Positions 1 to 8,043 of a stretch of 57,626 bases of DNA are shown piece after piece (the stretch's first letter is position 1; the number at the start of each line of letters is the position of its first letter). Made by a program: the position numbers and the translations under genes. The stretch is from contig CAMAXZ010000026.1 in NCBI GenBank assembly GCA_945862325.1, forward strand, positions 1-57,626. The letters run 5' to 3'. The notes beneath the pieces are model-generated. The model was not told the origin of the DNA, made no database searches, and was given only the letters and a program-made list of their open reading frames with translations. This DNA comes from Klebsiella pneumoniae (lineage in GTDB: Bacteria > Myxococcota_A > UBA796 > SXON01).

Positions 1-257
1 GCCGGGATGTCCATGCGTACGAAGGTCAACGGCCGAGGAAGCGCGCCCGTGGCGCGGTCGGTGAGCTGTACGTAGCGAAGGGACAGCGGCGTGCCCAAGG
101 CGCGCAGCAGAAGCAGGTGGCGCTCGCGCAGCTCGTCCGGCGGGACGTACACGACGAGGCGCGTCGTGCCGTCGGGAGAGATCTGCGCGCGCAGGGACCG
201 GGGATTGACGAACCCATCGGGGCTGCCGTCGGTGCGTACGGAGGAGGCTTTGGGCAT
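1..257 (-). CDS. Hypothetical protein, N-terminal part only
   Basis: The gene runs off the left edge, so only about 85 N-terminal residues are present. It starts at an ATG (257-255) and reads MPKASSVRTDGSPDGF, followed by a stretch rich in charged and hydrophobic residues that includes LVVYVPPDELRERH. No signal peptide, membrane helix or catalytic motif is visible. It is divergent from the dihydrouridine synthase gene, with 84 bases between the two starts. I do not recognise the family. It is called coding because the frame stays open to the window edge with GC-rich third positions like its neighbours. Confidence 0.55.
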   Translation of the reverse strand, partial: MPKASSVRTDGSPDGFVNPRSLRAQISPDGTTRLVVYVPPDELRERHLLLLRALGTPLSLRYVQLTDRATGALPRPLTFVRMDIP

Positions 258-341
258 GGCGCCACGACCGTTATCACGCCTGCCGTTCGCCAACGCTGCG
301 CGACGGGCGGCGCCCCGCGCCGGGAGGTTATTCGCCGCGGC

Positions 342-1391
342 GTGACCCCTCCCCTCGCCTACCACGTGCGCCACATCCGCATCGAGCCGAACCTCGTGCT
401 CGCGCCGATGGAAGGCGTGACCGACCTCACCTTCCGGAGGCTCGTCCGGCGCATCGGCGGCACCGGCCTCACCGTGACGGAGTTCGTCGCGAGCGAGGGG
501 CTACGCCGCGGGGTGGCCCGGATGGAGGAGATGGCGCGGATCGACCCGGACGAGCGGCCCGTGGCCGTGCAGATCTACGGGCGGAGCCCGGACGCCATGG
601 CGGAGGCCGCGCGCATCGTGGAGGACGGGGGCGCGGACATCTGCGACATCAACATGGGCTGCCCGAGCAAGAACGTGTGCGCGCACAGCGGCGGCAGCGC
701 GCTGATGAAGGACCCGACGCTCGCGCGCGACATCGTGCGCGCCGTCCGCGCCGCGATCACCATCCCCCTCACCGTCAAGATGCGGAGCGGGTTCGACGCG
801 CACCACCGCAACGCGCCCGATCTCGCCTACATGTGCCAGGAAGAAGGCGCCGAGGCGGTCACCATCCACTGGCGTACGCGCGCCGACATGTACGGCGGGG
901 CGCGCGCCGTCGACAAGATCGCGGAGACGAAGGCACGGCTCCGCGTGCCGGTGGTCGGCAACGGCGACATCGTCGACTACGCGAGCGCGATGGCCATGTT
1001 CCGCGACACCGGCGTCGACGGCGTGATGATCGGCCGCGGCGCCATCAAGAATCCGTGGGTGTTCCGGCAGGTGCGCCAGCAGATGACGGGCGAGGCGCCG
1101 ACCGAGGTCGACGCGGTCGAGAAGCGCCGCATCCTGCTCGACTACTTCGCAGCGCTCAAGCCCCACTTCCGCAATGATCGGGGGGTGCTCGGGCGCATGA
1201 AGAAGATCGCGAACCACTTCACGCACGGGCTGCCCTACGGGTCCGAGCTCCGCACGGCGTTCCTCCACGCGGAGACCATCGAGGACGCCGTGGCGCACAC
1301 CGAGCGTTACTTCGAGCGCCTCGCGGCGTTCGAGCAGGGCGTGCCTTGGTACCCCGAGCGCCCCGACGCGGAAGCGACGCCCGCCGCCTGA
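342..1391 (+). CDS. dus: tRNA-dihydrouridine synthase
   Basis: FMN-dependent enzyme that reduces uridine to dihydrouridine in the tRNA D-loop. The 349-residue product opens the TIM barrel with LVLAPMEGVTDLTFRR. It has the family signature DINMGCPSKNV with Cys107, the residue that acts as catalytic acid in this family, and then the GSALMKDP and VTIHWRTR stretches. A VVGNGDI motif and a DGVMIGRGAIKNPWVF motif form the C-terminal part of the FMN site. The overall layout is closest to DusB. I chose the GTG at 342 because a GGGAGG lies upstream and the frame before it is not conserved-looking; a GTG at 366 is an alternative. The next gene starts 75 bases downstream on the same strand. Confidence 0.93.
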   Translation: MTPPLAYHVRHIRIEPNLVLAPMEGVTDLTFRRLVRRIGGTGLTVTEFVASEGLRRGVARMEEMARIDPDERPVAVQIYGRSPDAMAEAARIVEDGGADICDINMGCPSKNVCAHSGGSALMKDPTLARDIVRAVRAAITIPLTVKMRSGFDAHHRNAPDLAYMCQEEGAEAVTIHWRTRADMYGGARAVDKIAETKARLRVPVVGNGDIVDYASAMAMFRDTGVDGVMIGRGAIKNPWVFRQVRQQMTGEAPTEVDAVEKRRILLDYFAALKPHFRNDRGVLGRMKKIANHFTHGLPYGSELRTAFLHAETIEDAVAHTERYFERLAAFEQGVPWYPERPDAEATPAA

Positions 1392-1466
1392 GCGGCGCGA
1401 TTCCGCCGCGTGGCGGGCTTGACGTACCCCGTGAGAGGTGTAGTCTGCCGCCCCCTCCGGAGCGAC

Positions 1467-2606
1467 ATGGCCATCGAGGTCCGTCCGATCCAGCTCCCGC
1501 GCGACGCGCGCGCGTTCATCGACGTCTGGTGGACCGTGTACGGCAAGGATCCGCACTGGGTACCGCCCCTCCTGTTCGAGCGGCTCGCCTTCCTCGACCC
1601 CAAGAAGAACCCGTACTTCGAGGTGAGCACCCTCCAGTGCTTCATCGCGTACGAGGACGGTCGGGCCGTCGGGACGATCGCGGCGACGAAGGACCACGCG
1701 TTCCAGGCGATCGAGCCCGGCGTCGGGTTCTTCGGCTTCTTCGAGTTCGTCGACCGTTTCGAGGTGGCGAAGGCGCTGTTCGACGCCGCCGTGGAGTGGC
1801 ACCGCGCGCAGGGCATGAAGACCGTGCGCGGCCCCTTCAACTTCAACACCAACCACGAGTGCGGGCTGCTCGTCGAGCCCTTCGACAGCGACCCGCTGGT
1901 GCTCATGGTTTGGAATCCGGCGTACTACGTCGATGTCTACGCGCGCCTCGGGCTGGTGAAGGCTCAGGACATGTACGCCTACTGGATGGACAACAACGGC
2001 CGCACCGAACAGTACGACCGCATCGCGCGCCTGACGGAGCGCGTCGAGTCACGCGCGAAGGGCCTCACGATCCGGTCGGTCGACGTGCGGAAGTTCGAGG
2101 CCGAGCTCCGCCACGTGCACGAGGTCTACCTCGACGCGTGGGAGGACAACTGGGGCTTCGTCAAGATGACGGATCGCGAGTTCCACAAGATGGCCGAGGG
2201 GATCAAGGACATGATCGACCCTCACTACTGCTACATGGCGTTCATCAACGGCGAGATCGCGGCGTTCTCGATCACCCTCCCCGACTACAACCAGGTGGTG
2301 AAGCCGATGAACGGGCGCATCTTCCCGTTCGGGTGGTGGCACTACCTGACGCGCCGGTCGAAGGTCGATCAGATGCGCGTGTTCACGCTCGGCGTGAAGA
2401 AGAAGTTCCGCCACATGAACCTCGGCCTGCCGCTCTACAAGCGCACCTGGGAGGCGGGGCTGGCGCGCAAGGTGAAGGGCGCCGAGGCCAGCTGGATCCT
2501 CGAGAGCAACCGCCAGATGCGCGACCCGCTCGAGAAGATGGGGTTCCGGATCTACAAGACGTACCGGATCTTCGAGCGACCCGTGGACGCCGCTACTCGA
2601 CCGTGA
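1467..2606 (+). CDS. GNAT-like N-acetyltransferase family protein
   Basis: A 379-residue protein resembling large, possibly duplicated, GNAT-fold proteins common in deltaproteobacterial genomes. Visible features are an N-terminal IEVRPIQLP strand, an aromatic stretch VWWTVYGKDPHWVPPL, the segment KTVRGPFNFNTNHECGLL, and a C-terminal half with VFTLGVKKKFRHMNLGLPL. The last resembles a GNAT acetyl-CoA-binding loop and helix. The substrate is unknown. The ATG at 1467 is preceded by GGAG at 1459-1462 and by TAGTCT at 1441-1446, a possible -10 giving a very short leader. The 3' end overlaps the convergent glmS stop by 14 bases. I am fairly sure of the fold and not of the function. Confidence 0.7.
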   Translation: MAIEVRPIQLPRDARAFIDVWWTVYGKDPHWVPPLLFERLAFLDPKKNPYFEVSTLQCFIAYEDGRAVGTIAATKDHAFQAIEPGVGFFGFFEFVDRFEVAKALFDAAVEWHRAQGMKTVRGPFNFNTNHECGLLVEPFDSDPLVLMVWNPAYYVDVYARLGLVKAQDMYAYWMDNNGRTEQYDRIARLTERVESRAKGLTIRSVDVRKFEAELRHVHEVYLDAWEDNWGFVKMTDREFHKMAEGIKDMIDPHYCYMAFINGEIAAFSITLPDYNQVVKPMNGRIFPFGWWHYLTRRSKVDQMRVFTLGVKKKFRHMNLGLPLYKRTWEAGLARKVKGAEASWILESNRQMRDPLEKMGFRIYKTYRIFERPVDAATRP

Positions 2607-4419
2607 CGCTCTTCGCGAGGTTCCGCGGGCGGTCGATGTCTCGGCCGAGCGCGAGGCCCGCGCGGTAGGCGAAGAGCTGCAGCGGCAGCACCGTCAGCAG
2701 CGGCTGCACGAGCGGGCTCCGCGTGCGGGGCACGGCGATCGCCACGTCGGCCAGCGCCGCGGCCTCGTCGTCGCCCTCGGAGTGCACGAGGATGACCCGC
2801 GCGCCGCGCGCGCGCACTTCTTGCACGTTCGACAAGGTCTTGTCGCGCATCAGGTCGTCCGGCACGATGGCCACGACCGGCGTGTGCGTGTCGATGAGCG
2901 CGATCGGACCGTGCTTCATCTCGGCGGCCGGGTAGCTCATGCAGGGGACGTACGCGACCTCCTTGAGCTTGAGCGCGCCCTCCATCGCGACCGCGGCGGA
3001 CGTGCCACGACCGAGGAAGAAGACGTACTTTCCGGTGATCAACATGTCGACGGCGCGGTTGATCGGGCCCGGGTCGTCGAGGTAGCGCGACACGAGGTCG
3101 GGGGCGGCGAGCAGCTCCTGGCCGAACCCCCTGCCCTCGGGATGCGCGAGGTGACGCGTGCGGCCGAACATCAGCGAAGCCACGAGCAACGCCGCGACTT
3201 GAGACGTGAACGCCTTCGTGCTCGCCACGGCGATCTCGGGGCCGGAGTGCACGTAGACGCCGCGCCCGCAGGTGCGCGCGATCGACGAGCCGACCACGTT
3301 GACCACGCCCATGACCCGGCCACCCTTGAGCTGGACCTCGCGCACCGCGCCGAGGGTGTCGGCCGTCTCGCCCGACTGGCTGACGGCGAAGAACAGCGCG
3401 TTCTGGTCGATCACCGGGTTCCGGTACCGAAACTCGCTGGCGATCTCCGCCCAGGACGGGATGCGCGCGAGCGCCTCCATGGCCGCCGCGCCGACGAGGC
3501 TGGCGTGGAAGCTGGTGCCGCAGCCGAGCAGGCCCACGTGCGTGAGGCTCGCGATGTCACGTGCGTTGAGGTCGAGACCTCCGAGGCGGGCGGTGCCGCC
3601 CTCGAGCACGACGCGACCGCTCAGGCAGCGCCGCAGGCTCTCCGGCTGCTCGTGGATCTCCTTCAGCATGTGGTGCGTGAAGTCGCCCTTGTCCGTGTCG
3701 AGCAGCTCCTCGGCGAGGACCTCGATCGAGTGGGTCGTGCGCCCGCCGTCGAGCCGCTCGATGTCCCACCCGTCCGCGGTGATGGACACGATCTCGCCGT
3801 CCGCGAGGTACACGACCTCGCGGGTGTGGGCGGCCAGGGCGTGCGGGTCCGAGGCGAGGAAGGTCTCGCCGTTGCCCTTGCCGATCACCAGCGGCGACCC
3901 GTTGCGCGCCGCGACCACGAGCCCGGGGAAGTCGGCGAACACGACGGCGACGCCGTAGGTGCCCTGCACCGCCTTGAGCGCGAGGCGCACCGCGGCGACC
4001 GGGCCTTGATCGAGGAACTTCCGGATCAGATGCGGCAGCACCTCGGTGTCCGTGTCGCTCCGGAACTGAACCCCCTCCTCGACCAGCCGGGCGCGGATGG
4101 ACGCGTGGTTCTCGATGATGCCGTTGTGCACCACGGCGATGCGGCCCGCCGCGTCCGCGTGGGGGTGCGCGTTGGCCTCGGTCACGCCGCCGTGGGTCGC
4201 CCAGCGCGTGTGCCCGATGCCGGTCGCGCCGGCGAGCTCGTCGCCGCCGACGGCGTCGCCCAGGGCGGCCACGAACCCGACGCGCCGCACCACCTGCAAC
4301 GTGTCGTGCAACACGGCCACGCCGGCGCTGTCATAGCCGCGGTACTCCAGACGTCGCAGGCCGTCGAGGAGGATGGGGGCAGCCCGACGCGGGCCAACGT
4401 ATCCGACGATTCCACACAT
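2593..4419 (-). CDS. glmS: Glutamine--fructose-6-phosphate aminotransferase (isomerizing)
   Basis: Makes glucosamine-6-phosphate from fructose-6-phosphate and glutamine, the first step toward UDP-GlcNAc for peptidoglycan and LPS. The 608-residue length matches the family (609 in E. coli). Translation from the ATG at 4419 gives MCGIVGYVG, so Cys becomes the N-terminal nucleophile of the glutaminase domain after Met removal. HTRWATHG and the NGIIENH motif follow. Two SIS domains carry SQSGETADT and the C-terminal signature RNLAKSVTVE. A GGAGG sits 7 bases before the chosen start; an upstream in-frame ATG at 4443 would bury the catalytic Cys. It ends convergently over the previous gene. No glmS ribozyme is seen in the 142-base leader. 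Confidence 0.97.
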   Translation of the reverse strand: MCGIVGYVGPRRAAPILLDGLRRLEYRGYDSAGVAVLHDTLQVVRRVGFVAALGDAVGGDELAGATGIGHTRWATHGGVTEANAHPHADAAGRIAVVHNGIIENHASIRARLVEEGVQFRSDTDTEVLPHLIRKFLDQGPVAAVRLALKAVQGTYGVAVVFADFPGLVVAARNGSPLVIGKGNGETFLASDPHALAAHTREVVYLADGEIVSITADGWDIERLDGGRTTHSIEVLAEELLDTDKGDFTHHMLKEIHEQPESLRRCLSGRVVLEGGTARLGGLDLNARDIASLTHVGLLGCGTSFHASLVGAAAMEALARIPSWAEIASEFRYRNPVIDQNALFFAVSQSGETADTLGAVREVQLKGGRVMGVVNVVGSSIARTCGRGVYVHSGPEIAVASTKAFTSQVAALLVASLMFGRTRHLAHPEGRGFGQELLAAPDLVSRYLDDPGPINRAVDMLITGKYVFFLGRGTSAAVAMEGALKLKEVAYVPCMSYPAAEMKHGPIALIDTHTPVVAIVPDDLMRDKTLSNVQEVRARGARVILVHSEGDDEAAALADVAIAVPRTRSPLVQPLLTVLPLQLFAYRAGLALGRDIDRPRNLAKSVTVE

Positions 4420-4561
4420 CGAGCGCCTCCACGAACGGCACAAGCAAGCGTCATGCCATCGCCCGCCTCGGTCCTAACCGGTCGGGCGGGCCGTCGACAG
4501 GGGCGAAGAGCTCCGCCGGACGCGGAGTTTCGGGATAGCCTCGGCCGCTCGGAGGGATGTC

Positions 4562-5356
4562 ATGGCGCGGTTCCACATCCAGAGCGACGAGCGCGAGGTG
4601 GTCGAGGTCGAAGCGGACAATTGGATGGGCGCGCTGGGCGACGCGCTCCAGCGCCTCGAGGTCCGGAACCTCGGCGGGGTCGACTGCGACGTGCTGGCCT
4701 CCGGCGACATCCGCGTCTCCAGCCCCGCCGGTGTCTTCGTCATCCACGAGCTCCGCGACGACGCGACGCCGGCCGGCTCGCTCCCAGCCGATCTTCGCCT
4801 CGAGCTGCCGCCCGAGCTCGTCGACGCGCCCGAGCCGCACGAGGCCCCGGCCTGGCGCGCGTACGAGGACAACGCCGATCAGCTCGTCGCGGTGATCGCC
4901 GATCGCGCGCGCGCGGTGCTCGACGCGGAGACCGCCGAGGACGCCGCCGGCGCCGCGCTCGACGTGCTCATGGAGTACGTGCCCGCCGAGTCCGCCGCGG
5001 TGCTGCTCGCGGATCGGCGCACGCGCGACCTCCGCTTCGTCGCCGCGCGCGGCCCCCGCTCGCGCGGCCTCGCCGGTCTGCCCGTGCCGTCGGGCCGCGG
5101 CATCGCCGGGCTCACCGTGCGCGCGGGGATCGCGCTCACCGTGCGTGAGGTGCCGGCCGACCCGCGCCACTATGCGGAGGTCGATCGGCGCACGGGCTAC
5201 CGCACCGCCGCGATCGTCAGCGTGCCGATCCGCGGCCCGCGCGGGGCGGTCGGCTGCTTGCAGCTGCTCAACCCGTTCGCCGACACCGCGTTCCAGACCT
5301 GGCACCAGGCCGCGGCGATCGTCGTGGCAGAGCGCCTCGCCGAGCGATTGGGCTGA
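4562..5356 (+). CDS. GAF-domain sensor-like protein
   Basis: A 264-residue cytoplasmic protein. Residues 1-80 form a small unassigned module beginning MARFHIQSDEREVVEVEADNW. Residues about 105-260 match a GAF domain: a regular alpha/beta pattern with AAVLLADRRTRDLRFVAARG, the IAGLTVRAG turn, and the closing IVSVPIRGPRGAVGCLQLLN strand pair. No output domain (kinase, cyclase, HTH) is attached, so it probably acts through a partner. GGAGGG at 4551-4556 lies 5 bases before the ATG. A TAGCCT at 4536-4541 could be a -10, giving a leader of about 14 bases. The ligand cannot be told from sequence. Confidence 0.75.
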   Translation: MARFHIQSDEREVVEVEADNWMGALGDALQRLEVRNLGGVDCDVLASGDIRVSSPAGVFVIHELRDDATPAGSLPADLRLELPPELVDAPEPHEAPAWRAYEDNADQLVAVIADRARAVLDAETAEDAAGAALDVLMEYVPAESAAVLLADRRTRDLRFVAARGPRSRGLAGLPVPSGRGIAGLTVRAGIALTVREVPADPRHYAEVDRRTGYRTAAIVSVPIRGPRGAVGCLQLLNPFADTAFQTWHQAAAIVVAERLAERLG

Positions 5357-5370
5357 CCCCCGGGGTCAGC
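5352..5370. terminator. Palindrome spanning two convergent stop codons
   Basis: GCTGACCCC-C-GGGGTCAGC, a perfect inverted repeat with 9-base arms around C5361. It contains the TGA of the GAF gene (5354-5356) and, on the other strand, the TGA of coaD (5368-5366). No U-tract follows on either side, so termination activity is inference. With a realistic loop only about 8 pairs would form. Confidence 0.45.
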
Positions 5371-5851
5371 GCGCGCCCTGATGCGCCACCAGGGCCTCCC
5401 ACGAAGGCCCCGGGAGGTAGCGACGCACATCGCCGCCGTTGATCGAGATCTCCTTGATCAACGAGCTCGAGATGAAGATGTTTCGCGGGTCGGTCAGGAG
5501 GAAGACGGTCTCGACGTCGGGCGCCATGTCGGCGTTCGCCAGGCCGATCTGGAACTCGAACTCGAAGTCGGTGACGGCGCGCAGGCCGCGCAGGATGGCG
5601 CAGGCGCCTTCGCGCCGTGCGAAGTCGATCAGGAGGCCCTCGAAGGTGGTGACGCGCGTGCGCGGCAGCGGCCCGCACACCTCTCTCAGCACGCGCTCGC
5701 GCACGTCGAGCGGGAGGGTGCGCTGCTTGCGCACGTTGTGCCCGATCGCGACGATCACCTCATCGAAGATCGACGTGCCACGCCGAATCACATCGACGTG
5801 TCCGTGGGTCACCGGGTCGAAGCTGCCCGCGTAGACCGCCACTCTGCTCAA
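5366..5851 (-). CDS. coaD: Phosphopantetheine adenylyltransferase
   Basis: Transfers AMP from ATP to 4'-phosphopantetheine, the penultimate step of coenzyme A synthesis. The product has 161 residues, the usual size (159 in E. coli). It shows the nucleotidyltransferase fold signature AVYAGSFDPVTHGHVDVI with the catalytic HxGH-type THGH, then ILRGLRAVTDFEFEFQ and the ISSSLIKEI motif. I chose a TTG start at 5851: it has GGAG at 5861-5858 with a 6-base spacer and overlaps the upstream stop as TTGA. A longer ATG start at 5881 would add 10 unconserved residues. It is translationally coupled to the TPR gene. Confidence 0.93.
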   Translation of the reverse strand: MSRVAVYAGSFDPVTHGHVDVIRRGTSIFDEVIVAIGHNVRKQRTLPLDVRERVLREVCGPLPRTRVTTFEGLLIDFARREGACAILRGLRAVTDFEFEFQIGLANADMAPDVETVFLLTDPRNIFISSSLIKEISINGGDVRRYLPGPSWEALVAHQGAR

Positions 5852-7275
5852 GGGTCGCTCCGCGCCTTGCCGGGGTTCCACCAGCCACCAGGCCGATCGC
5901 CGTAGTAACTCGAGAGCAGCTGCCGGAAGCGCGGCTGCTCGCGCAGGGTGGCGAACGCGGGATCGAGGCGGATGTCCTGCCGAAACTCGATGTTATGCAG
6001 GGTGTCGAGCGTGCGCATCGTCCGGAGCGACTTGCGCAAGAAGTGGTAGGCGCGCGCCTCGTTTCCACGCGCCGCCCAGATCTTCGCGCGGTGGAGGTCG
6101 GCGTACGGGTCGTCCGGGATCAGGGTCTCGAGGCGCTCCATCAGCGCGAGCGCTTCGTCGTAGCGGCCCTGGTGCGCGAGGCACACCGCGAGGTTGTTGA
6201 GCACGTAGTCGTTGTCCGGCTCGAGCTGGAGCGCGACGCGGTAGAGCGCTTCCTCTTCGGCGTACCGCGCCTGGCGCTTGTACGTGAGCCCGAGGTTGTT
6301 CCAAGCGGCGCCCTCCTCCGGGTAGAGCTCGGTCAGCCGCTGGTAGGTCGCGCGCGCCGCCTCGTAGTCCATCGCGAGGAATTCGTAGTAGCCACGCAGG
6401 TTCAGGCCGTCGGGGTCATCCGGGTCGAGGCGCAGGAGCTCCCGTGCCCGGGTCAGCTGGCCGCGGATCTCCTCGGCGTCCGCCCGAGCGTCCTGGGTGT
6501 CGTACCAGTCGCTCAGGCCCCACCCTTCGTTCACCTCGACCGCGGGCAGAGGGTCCAGCGCGGGGCGCTGCCCCCGCGCGCGCGGGACCTCGGCGGGCAG
6601 CGGCTCGAGCGCGCGCGCGCTCTCCGCTGGCGTCTCGGGCGGCGCGGGCGCGGCCTCGGCGTCCGGCGCGCGCTCTTCGGCCGGGCGGGCCTGCTCCGGC
6701 GGCGGGGCGTCCCGCCGCTCCGCCGCGACATCCTGGCCTCCTCCGAGCCGGCGGATGGGGCCGTGCTGCCCGGCAGGCAGGTAGAAACTCTCGATCTTCT
6801 CGCCGGCGATCGGCCGCTCGGCGAGCCGCGCCACGGCCCCTTCCTCGGCCCCGTCGAACTGCTCCTCGAGGAGGCGCGCGAGGTACTCCGGCGTGGGCTC
6901 GAGGCCGCCGGCCGGCGCGCCACCGCCGCCGAAGGTGTGCATCAGCAGGGCGAGCTGGGCGCCGAGCAGGCTGGCGGCGAGCATCACCGTGATGAAGACG
7001 AGGTCGATCGCGCGTCGGAGCGCGCGCGGCAGGGGCGCGCGCGGGGCGAAGGACACCTCGGCGACGACGTCCCCGTGGGTGAAGACCGCGGCCGGATCGA
7101 GCATCTCGGGGCCGCCCGGCGTGTCGACCTGCAGGCCGCGAGCCCCCCGGCGCACCGTGACCGGCACCGGAGACTCTGCCGCCGCGGCGTCGACCGAGAG
7201 CGTCCGCGACGACACCGGCCGTCCGCGCACCCGCAAGGTCAGGTGGATGATGCCCGTGGGCCGCCGCCGGTTCAC
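5848..7275 (-). CDS. Membrane-anchored tetratricopeptide-repeat protein
   Basis: A 475-residue protein with three parts. Residues 1-85 are a beta-rich cytoplasmic module. One hydrophobic helix near 90-113 (LVFITVMLAASLLGAQLALL) follows. Then comes an Ala/Pro/Glu-rich linker to about residue 250 and a C-terminal TPR array. The repeats are clear at GLNLRGYYEFLAMDYEAA, AAWNNLGLTYKRQARYAEEE and YVLNNLAVCLAHQGRYDEAL. The arrangement suggests an inner-membrane scaffold with a periplasmic TPR platform, but no partner is identified. The GTG start is preceded by TATCTT with a 6-base spacer, so the transcript may be leaderless. coaD follows with a TTGA overlap. Confidence 0.8.
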   Translation of the reverse strand: MNRRRPTGIIHLTLRVRGRPVSSRTLSVDAAAAESPVPVTVRRGARGLQVDTPGGPEMLDPAAVFTHGDVVAEVSFAPRAPLPRALRRAIDLVFITVMLAASLLGAQLALLMHTFGGGGAPAGGLEPTPEYLARLLEEQFDGAEEGAVARLAERPIAGEKIESFYLPAGQHGPIRRLGGGQDVAAERRDAPPPEQARPAEERAPDAEAAPAPPETPAESARALEPLPAEVPRARGQRPALDPLPAVEVNEGWGLSDWYDTQDARADAEEIRGQLTRARELLRLDPDDPDGLNLRGYYEFLAMDYEAARATYQRLTELYPEEGAAWNNLGLTYKRQARYAEEEALYRVALQLEPDNDYVLNNLAVCLAHQGRYDEALALMERLETLIPDDPYADLHRAKIWAARGNEARAYHFLRKSLRTMRTLDTLHNIEFRQDIRLDPAFATLREQPRFRQLLSSYYGDRPGGWWNPGKARSDP

Positions 7276-7281
7276 GCTTCG

Positions 7282-7287
7282 AAGATA
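7282..7287 (-). promoter_or_regulatory. Candidate -10 element of a leaderless promoter
   Basis: On the minus strand TATCTT occupies 7287-7282, followed by CGAAGC and then the GTG start of the TPR gene. A transcript beginning about 7 bases after the hexamer would begin at the start codon. No convincing -35 was found at 16-18 bases. Confidence 0.4.
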
Positions 7288-7326
7288 GCCGCTCGCGAGC
7301 CCGGCGACGCGAAGCTAAAGGCTCGC

Positions 7327-8043
7327 ATGCCCTCCGTCGCGGTCGTCATCATCGGCAACGAGATCCTCTCCGGGAAGTTCGCTGACGAGAATGGTCCTTT
7401 CGCGATCCACCTGCTCCGAGAGCGTGGGGTCGACCTCGGGCGCCTCGTCGTCATCCCGGACGTCGTGGACGGCATCGCCGCCGAAGTGGCGGCGTGCAGC
7501 GCCGCGTTCGATCACGTGGTCACCTCCGGCGGCGTGGGCCCGACGCACGACGACCTGACGATGGTCGGGGTCGGCGCCGCTTTCGGGCTGCCCGTCCGGC
7601 GCGAGCCCGAGCTCGCCGCGCGGCTGGAGCGGCGCTTCGGGGCCGGCATCACGCCGGAGACGTACCGCATGGCGGAGATCCCCCACCCCGCCGAGCTCTG
7701 GTGGGACGACACCTTCCCCTGGCCGGTTGTGGTCGTCCGCAACGTGGCGATCCTCCCCGGGGTGCCAGGGTTGTTCCGGCGCAAGCTCGAGGCGGTCGTC
7801 GCGCGCTTCGGCGGGAGCCCGGTGACGTCGCGGCGCCTCGTCACCGAGTCCACCGAGCCGGTCATCGCCGCGGTGCTCGACGCGGCCGCCGCGGCCTGGC
7901 CGGAGGTCGCCATCGGGAGCTATCCGCGCTTCGAGACCGACCCCCACACCGTGATCATCACGATGGAAGGTCGGAATCTCGACGCGATCGCCGCGTGCGA
8001 GGAGTTCCTCGCGGCGCGGATCCCGCCGGTGCCGACGCGCTGA
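7327..8043 (+). CDS. CinA-like molybdopterin-binding-domain protein
   Basis: A 238-residue protein containing only the N-terminal COG1058/MoCF-type domain of CinA. It starts MPSVAVVIIGNEILSGKF and has the nucleotide-binding motif TSGGVGPTHDDLT and the IPGVPGLF-like segment ILPGVPGLFRR. The C-terminal nicotinamide-nucleotide deamidase domain of full-length CinA is absent. Stand-alone versions exist and are usually annotated as competence/damage-inducible protein A-like or as pyrophosphatase-type enzymes; the exact activity is unknown. It is divergent from the TPR gene (51 bases between starts). It overlaps the convergent mutY 3' end by 86 bases. Confidence 0.85.
   Translation: MPSVAVVIIGNEILSGKFADENGPFAIHLLRERGVDLGRLVVIPDVVDGIAAEVAACSAAFDHVVTSGGVGPTHDDLTMVGVGAAFGLPVRREPELAARLERRFGAGITPETYRMAEIPHPAELWWDDTFPWPVVVVRNVAILPGVPGLFRRKLEAVVARFGGSPVTSRRLVTESTEPVIAAVLDAAAAAWPEVAIGSYPRFETDPHTVIITMEGRNLDAIAACEEFLAARIPPVPTR

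Noticed and set aside
4420..4561. Possible glmS ribozyme in the glmS leader
   Set aside because: The leader is only 142 bases shared with a divergent gene, and no glmS ribozyme core could be recognised. That ribozyme is mainly a Firmicutes element.
2782..5148. A 788-codon plus-strand frame opposite glmS
   Set aside because: Antisense of a certain gene with typical GC-rich shadow composition. The part beyond 4562 is out of frame with the GAF gene.
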